The position numbers and the translations under genes were made by a program. This document shows, piece by piece, positions 27,198-34,969 of a stretch of 64,000 bases of DNA. Location of the stretch: the NCBI RefSeq assembly GCF_025847235.1, contig NZ_JAOZEW010000023.1:45493-109492 (forward strand), given 5' to 3'. Numbering within the stretch: position 1 is the stretch's first letter; each line of letters begins with the position of its first letter. This DNA comes from Flavobacterium shii (lineage in GTDB: Bacteria; Bacteroidota; Bacteroidia; Flavobacteriales; Flavobacteriaceae). The notes beneath the pieces were generated by a model. That model saw only the letters and a list, made by a program, of their open reading frames with translations, searched no databases and had not been told where the DNA came from.

Positions 27198-27249
27198 TTT
27201 AATAGTATGTCTTAGAAATTCAAATTTCAGGTAGGTGCATAAGGTTACG
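27198..27249 (-). promoter_or_regulatory. 52-base element, copy A (upstream of fecR)
   Basis: On the minus strand it begins CGTAACCTTATGCACCTACC and ends in AGACATACTATTAAA. It aligns without gaps to copy B at 27970–28021 (39 of 52 identical). The AAC-containing start looks like an ECF -35 element. A sigma-dependent promoter is a hypothesis. Confidence 0.5.
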
Positions 27250-27292
27250 CTTTTGTTAAGAATGAAAAACGTACGCTAAACATGAAATTCTG

Positions 27293-27853
27293 TTAGTAGT
27301 TGAACTCGCCCAAATAGGAACGCATAAATTTTAGCGCATAAGCGATATGGTACTTTACTGTTTCGTGAGAAACATTTAGTTCATCTGCTATTTCTTTATT
27401 GGAATACTGTTTAATACGACTTAGGATAAAAACCTCTTTGGATTTTTTAGGAAGTAATAATGTGGCTTTATCTACTGCTTGTTGCAGTTCATCATAATAA
27501 ATGGAATCTTCGGTTGCATTGTTGCTATTGTAATCCCCTGTGCTTCTATCGGAAACTTCCTTTATATATTGATCGGTTATAGTATGCGATTTTATATAAT
27601 CCAAAGTCATATAACGAACTGAAGTATAGACATAAGCCGCAAATTTTTTTTGAATCACTAAGGTTTTACGTCGTTCCCAAATAGTAGTGAAAACTTCCTG
27701 AACAATTTCTTCAGAAACCGGAAGTGATTTCATTCTTAAATATACAAACCGAACAAGTAAATCTCTGTATCGAAAATATAATTCATCAAATGCTTTATCC
27801 TTCCCTTGCTTCAATAATTCAACAAGCTCCTCATCAGTATATCCTTTATACAT
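27293..27853 (-). CDS. ECF RNA polymerase sigma factor
   Basis: 186 residues. Sigma region 2 spans about 20–90 (FDELYFRYRDLLVRFVYLRM then EEIVQEVFTTIWERRKTL) and region 4 about 125–180 (LPKKSKEVFILSRIKQYSNK, HTH in EIADELNVSHETVKYHIAYA). This is the Bacteroidota family of ECF sigmas paired with FecR. It should transcribe the SusC/SusD/phosphatase genes when FecR is triggered. Copy B of the 52-base element lies 116 bases upstream of its start, consistent with self-activation. Confidence 0.94.
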   Translation of the reverse strand: MYKGYTDEELVELLKQGKDKAFDELYFRYRDLLVRFVYLRMKSLPVSEEIVQEVFTTIWERRKTLVIQKKFAAYVYTSVRYMTLDYIKSHTITDQYIKEVSDRSTGDYNSNNATEDSIYYDELQQAVDKATLLLPKKSKEVFILSRIKQYSNKEIADELNVSHETVKYHIAYALKFMRSYLGEFNY

Positions 27854-27969
27854 AATACCTCACTTTTGCATTATTGATCAAATAATCGGTGTTTAATAAA
27901 ACACTTATTTCAATTGTTTTTTTGCGATGTATTCTTAATTTAAAAAATGACATATACTACAATGGTTTG

Positions 27970-28021
27970 TTTTATAATATGTCTCCAAAATTAGAAATGA
28001 GGGTAGGTCAATAAGGTTACG
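27970..28021 (-). promoter_or_regulatory. 52-base element, copy B (upstream of the sigma gene)
   Basis: Minus strand begins CGTAACCTTATTGACCTACC and ends AGACATATTATAAAA, 39 of 52 identical to copy A with no gap. Within it TAATTTTG also fits a primary-sigma -7 box. The rest of the gap 27854–28378 holds one hairpin (28123–28146) and no gene that I can support. Confidence 0.5.
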
Positions 28022-28111
28022 GTTATATTAATAAAACAAGACGATTATAAAACATTGTATTAACATTTCATATCTTATGTTATCAATCCTATTTGGTAAC
28101 TATTTTGAACA

Positions 28112-28151
28112 CAACAAAAAAACCTCAATTCCTTTACGAATAGAGGCTCTT
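28112..28151 (-). terminator. Orphan terminator-like hairpin
   Basis: CCTCAATTC (28123–28131) pairs with GAATAGAGG (28138–28146) with one mismatch. On the minus strand the stem is followed by a run of T. No minus-strand gene ends here, since the next gene upstream on that strand is at 29615. Confidence 0.45.
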
Positions 28152-28378
28152 TTATGACTTTGTCTCGTCCTGCAAAAAATTTCCGCCATTGTTCTCTTGC
28201 ACTATAAAAACCAAAACATAAGTTACTATACTACAGTATTTTGATACCTAAAAAAAATAATTTACCTTTAAGTTTTATGTCGCCAAATAAATTTACTCGC
28301 ATAACCAATTATCACATTTACACATGCTCTAAAACCCATTAAACAACTCATAACGAACAACTTAAAAAAAAATCCCAA

Positions 28379-29452
28379 ATGCAGAAAATCCTACCTACTA
28401 TACTACTGCTTTTTTGTTGTTCATGGGCATGGACCCAGGCAAAGTTAGCCGACAGCACTGCAACATCTAAGCCGAAGACCAAGAACATTGATTTTAATGT
28501 AATGCCTTACGTTAATTACAACAGAACTCTTGATTTTATGTTTGGGGCTATTCCCATGATGATGTATAAACTAAACAAAACCGATACTATTTCTCCTAAA
28601 TCTTTATCGGGCATATCTGCCGTTTATACTACCAATAAATCCTATTTTGTAGCCTCATTTAACAAATGGTATTTTAAAGAAGATAAGTGGCGGGCACAAT
28701 TGTTTTTGGCAACAGGCAATCAAAATGCTCAGTTTTATGTAGATGACATCGACACCCCGGATTTTTATGACTATGCTACCAAAGCATCTGTGGCAAACAT
28801 AATCGTACAGCGTAAAATAGTAAAAGCTTTATATGCAGGTCTTGGTTATGCTTATGCCCATTACAATACCAAATATGAAGATGATGTACAACCATCTTCT
28901 GTTACACAAACAAATGGTATACAAATAAATATGATGTACGATACCCGAAACGCAGTTTATTATCCTACTCAGGGTGATAAAGTAAAATTGCGATGGATTA
29001 ATTATCCCACATGGTTTGGGAACGATATTAGTGCTAATAAAATTCTCTCGGAATACAATAAATATTTCCCCATGCGAAATGGAACAGATGTACTTGCAGC
29101 CCGCTTTTCGGGTAAGTTCGGACTAGGAAATATTACTTTCGAACAACAAGTAACCATCGGTGGAGAAGATATCAGGGGATATTCTGAGGGAAAATACCGT
29201 GGTGACGGACTCATGGCTTTACAGGGTGAATACCGATACAACTTTAATAAAAAAATGGGACTTGTGGGATTTGCCGGTGTGGCTACTATTTATGGTTCTG
29301 ATACCTCCGATTTTAACTGGAATTTATATCCCGGAGCCGGTATAGGCTATCGCTACAGAGCATTTAAAACCGAAAAATTTAATGTGGGTCTGGATGCTGC
29401 TGTAGGAAAAGGTGATTGGGGTCTCTATTTCCGAATTGGAGAAGCTTTTTAA
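28379..29452 (+). CDS. Omp85-type (BamA/TamA family) barrel without POTRA domains
   Basis: 357 residues: signal peptide (MQKILPTILLLFCCSWAWTQ), a short linker, then a 16-strand-type barrel from about residue 40 to the C-terminal phenylalanine. TIGGEDIRGYSEGKYRGDG holds the loop-6 (V/I)RG(Y/F) motif diagnostic of the Omp85 superfamily, and YDTRNAVYYPTQGDKVKLRW matches the D-x-R-N-...-P-x-x-G strand pair. No POTRA domain is present and there is no room for one. It stands alone on the plus strand opposite the sigma gene. Such barrels may act in lipid or protein passage; the specific role is unknown. Confidence 0.82.
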   Translation: MQKILPTILLLFCCSWAWTQAKLADSTATSKPKTKNIDFNVMPYVNYNRTLDFMFGAIPMMMYKLNKTDTISPKSLSGISAVYTTNKSYFVASFNKWYFKEDKWRAQLFLATGNQNAQFYVDDIDTPDFYDYATKASVANIIVQRKIVKALYAGLGYAYAHYNTKYEDDVQPSSVTQTNGIQINMMYDTRNAVYYPTQGDKVKLRWINYPTWFGNDISANKILSEYNKYFPMRNGTDVLAARFSGKFGLGNITFEQQVTIGGEDIRGYSEGKYRGDGLMALQGEYRYNFNKKMGLVGFAGVATIYGSDTSDFNWNLYPGAGIGYRYRAFKTEKFNVGLDAAVGKGDWGLYFRIGEAF

Positions 29453-29614
29453 ATTACAATCTGTAGTAGAAAAGTTAGCCACAAATTACACTAATTTACA
29501 CTAATCTATTTTTTTTTTAGCAACGGGCATGGAAATAATTTCTGTACTATCTGTAAAAAACTTTGCGGCCAAATCACCTGTATTTCAACTTAGAAACCTA
29601 TGTACTAAAACTTT
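29453..29614. repeat. Degenerate intergenic repeat between convergent genes
   Basis: At about 29470–29500 the text GCCACAAATTACACTAATTT is followed by a near copy of its second half. This is the ACACTAATTT type of degenerate repeat often seen between genes in Flavobacterium. Similar but poorer traces are at 30190–30235 and 32190–32245. Confidence 0.35.
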
Positions 29615-30100
29615 TTATAATTGTTTTTCCATTTTTATATTAGCACGTTCATAAAGTCCCGGCTCTAAATCTACTTCTTCAAATCCATATTTTCTATAAA
29701 GATGTATCGCAGACTCTAACTTGGTATTAGAATATAAAACTAACGTCTCGATGTTCTTGCTTTTTGCCGTTTTAAGACAATGTTCTAATAATAAAGTACC
29801 AATTCCATAACCTTGTACAGTATCACTAACTGCCATTTTTCCTAATTCAAAAATGCCGTTATTCTTTTTTAAAAGTGAAGCAGTACCAATAATTTCATTA
29901 TCTAATATTGCATAATAGATAAAACCTCCTTTATCAATAATCTCTTCTTTTGGATTTGAGAGAGAAATTTGATCCATCTTTTCAATTCTAAAATACTTTT
30001 CAAGCCATGCATAGTTAAGTATTTTAATTGATTCTTTAAATTCATCAGAGTAATCTATAAATTTTACTCTTGATTTGGCATTAACTACATCCTGATTCAT
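29615..30100 (-). CDS. GNAT family N-acetyltransferase
   Basis: 161 residues. The GNAT acetyl-CoA fold is visible: YYAILDNEIIGTASLL (beta 2–3), FELGKMAVSDTVQGYGIGTL (beta 4 and the Q/R-x-x-G-x-G/A phosphate-binding loop QGYGIG) and LYSNTKLESAIHLYRKYGFE (beta 5 and the YxxxGF element). The substrate cannot be read from sequence. It lies 139 bases after the MocR-type gene on the same strand; they may be independent. Confidence 0.88.
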   Translation of the reverse strand: MNQDVVNAKSRVKFIDYSDEFKESIKILNYAWLEKYFRIEKMDQISLSNPKEEIIDKGGFIYYAILDNEIIGTASLLKKNNGIFELGKMAVSDTVQGYGIGTLLLEHCLKTAKSKNIETLVLYSNTKLESAIHLYRKYGFEEVDLEPGLYERANIKMEKQL

Positions 30101-30239
30101 TCCTTTTTATATTAAATCTATTACTTAAAAAAAAAACACCAAAAAACAATAAGCTGTATAATGCTATTTTTTATGTAAAACTATAATATACCCATAAACA
30201 AACACAGATACAGTTTTTTAACTTTAATTGGGCACAGAT

Positions 30240-31655
30240 TTACAATGCATTTTTTACAATCGTACCCAAACGTTTTAAATCGGCATCGAGTTTATCATTC
30301 CATTCCAATGCAAAGTTGAGCCTCATGCAATTGTTATACTGATTGAGTTGAGTAAAAATACGTCCTGGTGCAAAACTTATTTTTTGCTTTATGGCTATGT
30401 CATATAAAGAAACGGTATCAATACTTTTGTCTAGTTCAAGCCAAAGAAATGAGCCTCCTTGTGGCTGAGAAATCTTGGTGTTCTCAGGAAAATAATCTTC
30501 TACAGCACGTTGAAAATTAAGACAGTTTGTATGTAATGTATGCCTGAAATTTCTCAGGTGATGATCATATCTTCCAAATTCCATAAAATCGGCAACAACT
30601 TCCTGATACAAAGAGGGCGTAGAAATTGTCTGAACTAATTTCTGTCTGATAATTTTTTCTTTAAATAAACCCGGAGCTACCCATCCTACTCTATATCCGG
30701 GTGCCAACGTCTTGGATACTGAACCGCACCACATAACAATCCCGGCTTCATCATAAAACTTGCAAGGTTTTGGCCGCTCTGCACCAAAGAAAAGATTCCC
30801 ATACAAATCATCTTCTATAAGAGGAATATTATGGTACGTAAGCATTCTAACCAATTCCATTTTACTTTCATCCGGCATTAAACTCCCCAAAGGATTACTG
30901 AAATTACTCATAAAACAGCATACCTTAACTTTATGTATTACTTTTTTTAAAGCATCCAGGTCGACTCCAGTAGTGGGGTGTGTAGGTAATTCTATAACAT
31001 TGAGCCCTAAAGATTTTGCTATTTGAAGTATTCCAAAATAAACCGGACTTTCTATAGCAATAGTATCTCCTCGCTGAGTTGTAACCATTAAGCAACTATA
31101 AATAGCATTCATAGCTCCTGAGGTTGTTACAAAATCATCTTCGGTTAATTTACCTTCTAGTACAAGAGACCATTTTGCAAGATTGCGCCTTAAATTTAGA
31201 TTCCCCTGAACTAAATTATAATCGGTTCCACTCTCTTCTAAATTCCGCATGGCTTTAATGATTCCCTTATTAAGTTTGGCAATAGGAAGCAAACTCTTAT
31301 GTGGAACTCCCAATGAAAATTGGGTAATACTCTTATCGCTAAAGGTGTCGAATACCTTAGTAATTAGATCATCAGGGCTTTTTTGGCTTTCGGATACTTT
31401 TAATTTATTCATCGAAGGAATCGAAAACTTTCTGTTGGAAGTCTTACTCACATAAAATCCGGATTTAGGTCGGGATTCTATCAAAGACTTACTTTCTAAT
31501 TCCAAAAATGCCTGTTTGACAGTATTTATGCTTACATTATACAATTTCTGCAAGGCACGAATAGAAGGCAGTTTATCTCCTATTTTTAAAGTTTCTGATA
31601 AAATCTGCTCCTGAATAATATGTGCAATTTTTAAATATAAAATCTCTTTGGCCAT
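30240..31655 (-). CDS. MocR-type GntR regulator with aminotransferase domain
   Basis: 471 residues. N-terminal GntR winged helix (residues ~5–75: IIQEQILSETLKIGDKLPSI then LQKLYNVSINTVKQAFLELE), followed by a class I aminotransferase fold (~100–471). The PLP lysine lies in GSVSKTLAPGYRVGW (about 313). MocR proteins use bound PLP and an amine to control transcription, often of vitamin B6, GABA or transporter genes. Which one this controls is unclear, since no such gene adjoins it. Confidence 0.92.
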   Translation of the reverse strand: MAKEILYLKIAHIIQEQILSETLKIGDKLPSIRALQKLYNVSINTVKQAFLELESKSLIESRPKSGFYVSKTSNRKFSIPSMNKLKVSESQKSPDDLITKVFDTFSDKSITQFSLGVPHKSLLPIAKLNKGIIKAMRNLEESGTDYNLVQGNLNLRRNLAKWSLVLEGKLTEDDFVTTSGAMNAIYSCLMVTTQRGDTIAIESPVYFGILQIAKSLGLNVIELPTHPTTGVDLDALKKVIHKVKVCCFMSNFSNPLGSLMPDESKMELVRMLTYHNIPLIEDDLYGNLFFGAERPKPCKFYDEAGIVMWCGSVSKTLAPGYRVGWVAPGLFKEKIIRQKLVQTISTPSLYQEVVADFMEFGRYDHHLRNFRHTLHTNCLNFQRAVEDYFPENTKISQPQGGSFLWLELDKSIDTVSLYDIAIKQKISFAPGRIFTQLNQYNNCMRLNFALEWNDKLDADLKRLGTIVKNAL

Positions 31656-31745
31656 TTCTTTAAATTTTATCTGTAGCGTGCAAATTTACTTAAAATTGGA
31701 TTTTTATCCACGATAATACTATCTCAAATAAGTGCAAAATCATTG

Positions 31746-32153
31746 CTAGCATTGATTAATCCAATTTTCCAGCTTATGAATTGCGTTTTGTACAGCATCT
31801 ACTTTCTTATCTGCATCATTAAACAAAATCTTAAACTCTTTTTCTACTTCTTTCTCTAAGCCTTTCTTTATATCCGACACATCATATTGCTCATCAAAAT
31901 GATAATTCATTTCAATCTCTCTCGAGCTGTTTACTAGAACAAATCCATAACCTATCATTTGCTTTCCAAAATAGGCAACATTTAACGGAAGTCCAAAATG
32001 CTCCATAATATCCTCGACATTATCTTGTTTTGAGTTTCGTTCCCTTTTAGTTTTTCCTTTCTTTTGGTTGTAAATCCCTAAAATGCTACTAAGGTGTGTA
32101 ATACTGGCGCTGTCAAATTCTATATGCTGAATCTTATCTACTTTTGTACTCAT
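31746..32153 (-). CDS. Hypothetical protein, 135 residues
   Basis: A soluble protein with a basic patch (KKGKTKRERNSKQDN), a beta hairpin (NVAYFGKQMIGYGFVLVNSS) and two charged C-terminal helices ending ENWINQC. No family recognised. The strand pair resembles part of a GNAT fold, but too little is present. Alone upstream of the MocR-type gene. Confidence 0.5.
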   Translation of the reverse strand: MSTKVDKIQHIEFDSASITHLSSILGIYNQKKGKTKRERNSKQDNVEDIMEHFGLPLNVAYFGKQMIGYGFVLVNSSREIEMNYHFDEQYDVSDIKKGLEKEVEKEFKILFNDADKKVDAVQNAIHKLENWINQC

Positions 32154-32473
32154 AATATAATTATTTGGTACAAAATTACGCGCTAAATAAAAACAGATAC
32201 AGATACAAAAATAAAATTATACACGGATACAGATTATTAAAGTTAAGATTTTAAGTTTCATCGTAACGCCTGTAAACTTAAAGAAGCTGTCTCCATTCCT
32301 GATTGCACCCTTTTAGAAAACTAATTCTTGTACCAATGACTTGGAAATAAAACAAACGATGTAATTTGTCTGGTGCAATTCTATCATATAACACAAACGT
32401 AAAAACCCAATTCTAAATGAATTGGGCTCTTTTTTAATTACTTAAGCTTGCTTATTCTTAAATCAATTAATAA
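32154..32473. other. Gene-free stretch with degenerate repeats and a terminator
   Basis: Bases ~32190–32245 carry repeated ACAGATAC / ACACGGATAC words. No coding frame is convincing. The downstream end is the terminator at 32406–32426. Confidence 0.4.
32406..32426 (-). terminator. Terminator of the NmrA-like gene
   Basis: CCCAATTC (32406–32413) pairs perfectly with GAATTGGG (32419–32426) around 5 bases. T-rich tails on both strands make it bidirectional. It is about 50 bases past the minus-strand gene stop. Confidence 0.75.
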
Positions 32474-33364
32474 TTAGTATTCTAATTCTGTTTTATGCTT
32501 TTCTATAAAATCAGCCCATTTTGTGGGTTGTTTACCAGTAATTTCATAAAAATTGTCAAAAGTATCATCTGCACCGGGTATGGTTCCAGCAGCATATCGC
32601 TTCCAGTGATCATAAACACAACTCATATAAGCCATTTCTGCACCGGAATCTATCATGGATTGTAAAAAAACTTCGGGAGAAAGTGGTTCGTAGTGAAATG
32701 GTTTACCAATTATAGAAGTCATCAATGCCGCCATTTCATCAAAGGTTATAGCATCATATCCTAATCGGTAGGTTTGACCAGCATGTAACTCCGGATGTGC
32801 CAAAGCCAAGGCTGCAACCTGCGCCACATCATCGATATCAACCCAACTCATTCTCGCATCGGCTACATAAGCATTAATTACTCCGTTTTCTATTGCTTTT
32901 TTACCGCCATAACTCAGCACGTTTTGCATAAAACTTTCGGGACGTAAATGGGTATATGAAAAACCAGACCACTCAATATATCTTTCGATAAACTGATGCC
33001 ATGCCCAATGTGCGACTGTAGTATCGTCGCGACCACAAGCTCCTAAATGTACCACATGTTGTATTGCTGCTTTTTTAGCATTATCTATAAGTGCCTTACT
33101 CTGGCGTAACATATCGACTGTATAGCCAGTAATGATTAAAATACGATCAATGCCTGCAAAAGCGGGTAAATGAGTACTTTCATCATCAAAATCAAGGATT
33201 ACAGTTGCAATCCCTTTAGCAGTAAAATAAGCTGCCTTTTCTAGTGATCGTACTGCAGCTATAATTTCTATGTCTTTATTAGACAAAAGAAAATCAATTG
33301 TTTTTGTGCCTACTTGTCCAGTTGCTCCAGTAATAAGTATTTTTGGAAGTGTTGTATTTACCAT
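32474..33364 (-). CDS. NmrA-like NAD(P)-binding protein
   Basis: 296 residues with a Rossmann start (PKILITGATGQVGTKTIDFL) of the atypical SDR/NmrA group. The usual SDR catalytic YxxxK is not obvious; instead there is the NmrA-like stretch HVVHLGACGRDDT and LRPESFMQNVLSYGG. Such proteins are redox sensors or quinone reductases acting on NAD(P). The Crp-like regulator gene lies 118 bases upstream on the same strand, suggesting joint control. Confidence 0.85.
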   Translation of the reverse strand: MVNTTLPKILITGATGQVGTKTIDFLLSNKDIEIIAAVRSLEKAAYFTAKGIATVILDFDDESTHLPAFAGIDRILIITGYTVDMLRQSKALIDNAKKAAIQHVVHLGACGRDDTTVAHWAWHQFIERYIEWSGFSYTHLRPESFMQNVLSYGGKKAIENGVINAYVADARMSWVDIDDVAQVAALALAHPELHAGQTYRLGYDAITFDEMAALMTSIIGKPFHYEPLSPEVFLQSMIDSGAEMAYMSCVYDHWKRYAAGTIPGADDTFDNFYEITGKQPTKWADFIEKHKTELEY

Positions 33365-33482
33365 AAAATGTTATCGAAATATTTATATTATATTGAAATT
33401 ATATCAATACAAATGTATATTGCTTCAAAAGGCTGGCAGTTGATATAGAACAAGAAATAAAATTGATCTATATCAATTAGAA

Positions 33483-34064
33483 TTATTTGCGTGACGCAAT
33501 ATTTTTCTTAATACGACTTAAAGTTTCAGGTGCGATACCAATATAAGAAGCAATTAAATTTTGAGGAATTCTTTGAATTATAGCTGGATTAGATTCCATT
33601 AACTCAATGTATTTTTCCTCTGCAGTATGTGTGTTTGAACTAACGAGTCTTCGCTCTTTAGTTACTAGACTGTTCTGAAAAAGAATACGGAAATAGCGGT
33701 CCATTACAGGTATTTTCAAAGTCATTTCTTCAAAGTCCTCCAGAGTAATCATTAAAAGTTCTGATTCTTCTATGGCATCTATATTAAAAACTGCTTTTTC
33801 TCCGGATAAAAAACTGTTCATATCAGAGATCCACCATCCCTCACAGGCAAACATATTCATATGCTCTTCTCCTTTTTCATCAATATTATAGGATCTAAGC
33901 AAACCTTTTTCTACAAAGGATAAATATTTACAAATATCTCCTTCCTGCAACAAATACTGCCTTTTGCGAAGTTTTTTAGATACAAAAAAAGTTTTTATAC
34001 TGTTTTTTTCTTCTTCACTGAGCGACACTTTTGCTAAAATATGAGAAAAAAAAACGGTATCCAT
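33483..34064 (-). CDS. Crp/Fnr family regulator
   Basis: 193 residues: cyclic-nucleotide-binding-like beta roll (QYLLQEGDICKYLSFVEKGL then LRSYNIDEKGEEHMNMFACE) and a short C-terminal HTH (PQNLIASYIGIAPETLSRIK). This is the Bacteroidota short Crp subgroup, which probably does not bind cAMP. It precedes the NmrA-like gene on the same strand and probably controls it. Confidence 0.88.
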   Translation of the reverse strand: MDTVFFSHILAKVSLSEEEKNSIKTFFVSKKLRKRQYLLQEGDICKYLSFVEKGLLRSYNIDEKGEEHMNMFACEGWWISDMNSFLSGEKAVFNIDAIEESELLMITLEDFEEMTLKIPVMDRYFRILFQNSLVTKERRLVSSNTHTAEEKYIELMESNPAIIQRIPQNLIASYIGIAPETLSRIKKNIASRK

Positions 34065-34214
34065 TTTATTTTTATTTTTTGAATCTATGTGTATTCTTAT
34101 AATAGTAAAGCAAATATAAATTCATTTTTTATAATTAGAATGAAGTATTATCTAAAGTTAGAAAATTAAGATATCAACCTTAAACTCAAAATTATGTTTA
34201 TCCGAAAAAACAAC

Positions 34215-34661
34215 TTAAAAAACAACAGATTCCAAAAACTCAATTACCTCTCCATTTGGGCTATAAACCAAACTATTACTAACGGTCACAATTTTCTTAA
34301 GGCTTCTTAATTCTAATGTTTCTTTTGCCGATAATGGTTTGGCGCCATTTTCGATTGCTTCATTGTACGCCTTATTTGCATCGCCAACTGTAAAGCAAAT
34401 ATGCAAAAGGGAATTCTCTACATAAGAATCTCCTTTTTTTCTTTTGCGTCCCTGAGTCGGAAAATTAGCATTATTGTCGCATATTTCTATATAACAATCA
34501 AATCCCTTGTTCTTCATCATCACACACTTTTCCAAATTGAACTCAGGAAGGCTCCAACCATGTACCACTTCAAAATTAAGTGTTCTGTAAAATTGTACTG
34601 TTTTTTCAAAATCCTGTGCCTTAATTGCAAAATGATGAAATCCTATTATATTACTATTCAT
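34215..34661 (-). CDS. VOC family (glyoxalase-fold) protein
   Basis: 148 residues with paired beta-alpha-beta-beta-beta modules: GFHHFAIKAQDFEKTVQFYR and LLHICFTVGDANKAYNEAIE. The family binds a metal through His/Glu residues (His8/His9, His near 84, Glu near the end in GEVIEFLE). Substrate unknown. Alone on its transcript. Confidence 0.85.
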   Translation of the reverse strand: MNSNIIGFHHFAIKAQDFEKTVQFYRTLNFEVVHGWSLPEFNLEKCVMMKNKGFDCYIEICDNNANFPTQGRKRKKGDSYVENSLLHICFTVGDANKAYNEAIENGAKPLSAKETLELRSLKKIVTVSNSLVYSPNGEVIEFLESVVF

Positions 34662-34736
34662 TATGATTCTTTTTTATATAAGTCTACTTTCTAATGGCTC
34701 TTGCGTGAGTAGTTTCTTTAAACTTGTCTAAAAAGT

Positions 34737-34833
34737 AACGCAGATTTACGCGGATGAAACGGGTTTTAAAATAATCGAAAATAAAATCCGTTTAATCCGT
34801 GTTTTCGCTTTAGCGAATCCGCATAATCTGCGT
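34737..34833. repeat. Imperfect intergenic dyad repeat
   Basis: ACGCAGATT (34738–34746) is the exact reverse complement of AATCTGCGT (34825–34833). Inside, ACGCGGATGAAACGG (34748–34762) pairs imperfectly with CCGTTTAATCCGTGT (34788–34802). The words CGCGGAT and AAACGG are shared with the inverted repeat at 21042–21109. It looks like a dispersed element in the 308-base gap 34662–34969, which has no gene. Confidence 0.6.
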
Positions 34834-34969
34834 CCCTTCGGCAAAGAGTTAGATAGAATTAAAACGAATTTTATTTTACTTCTATTTTTTTAAATCCGTT
34901 CTATAGTGATTTTGCTTTTGCAAATCTTGATCATCCACGTCGTGAGCGGGAACTTTAATGAGCTCAACT

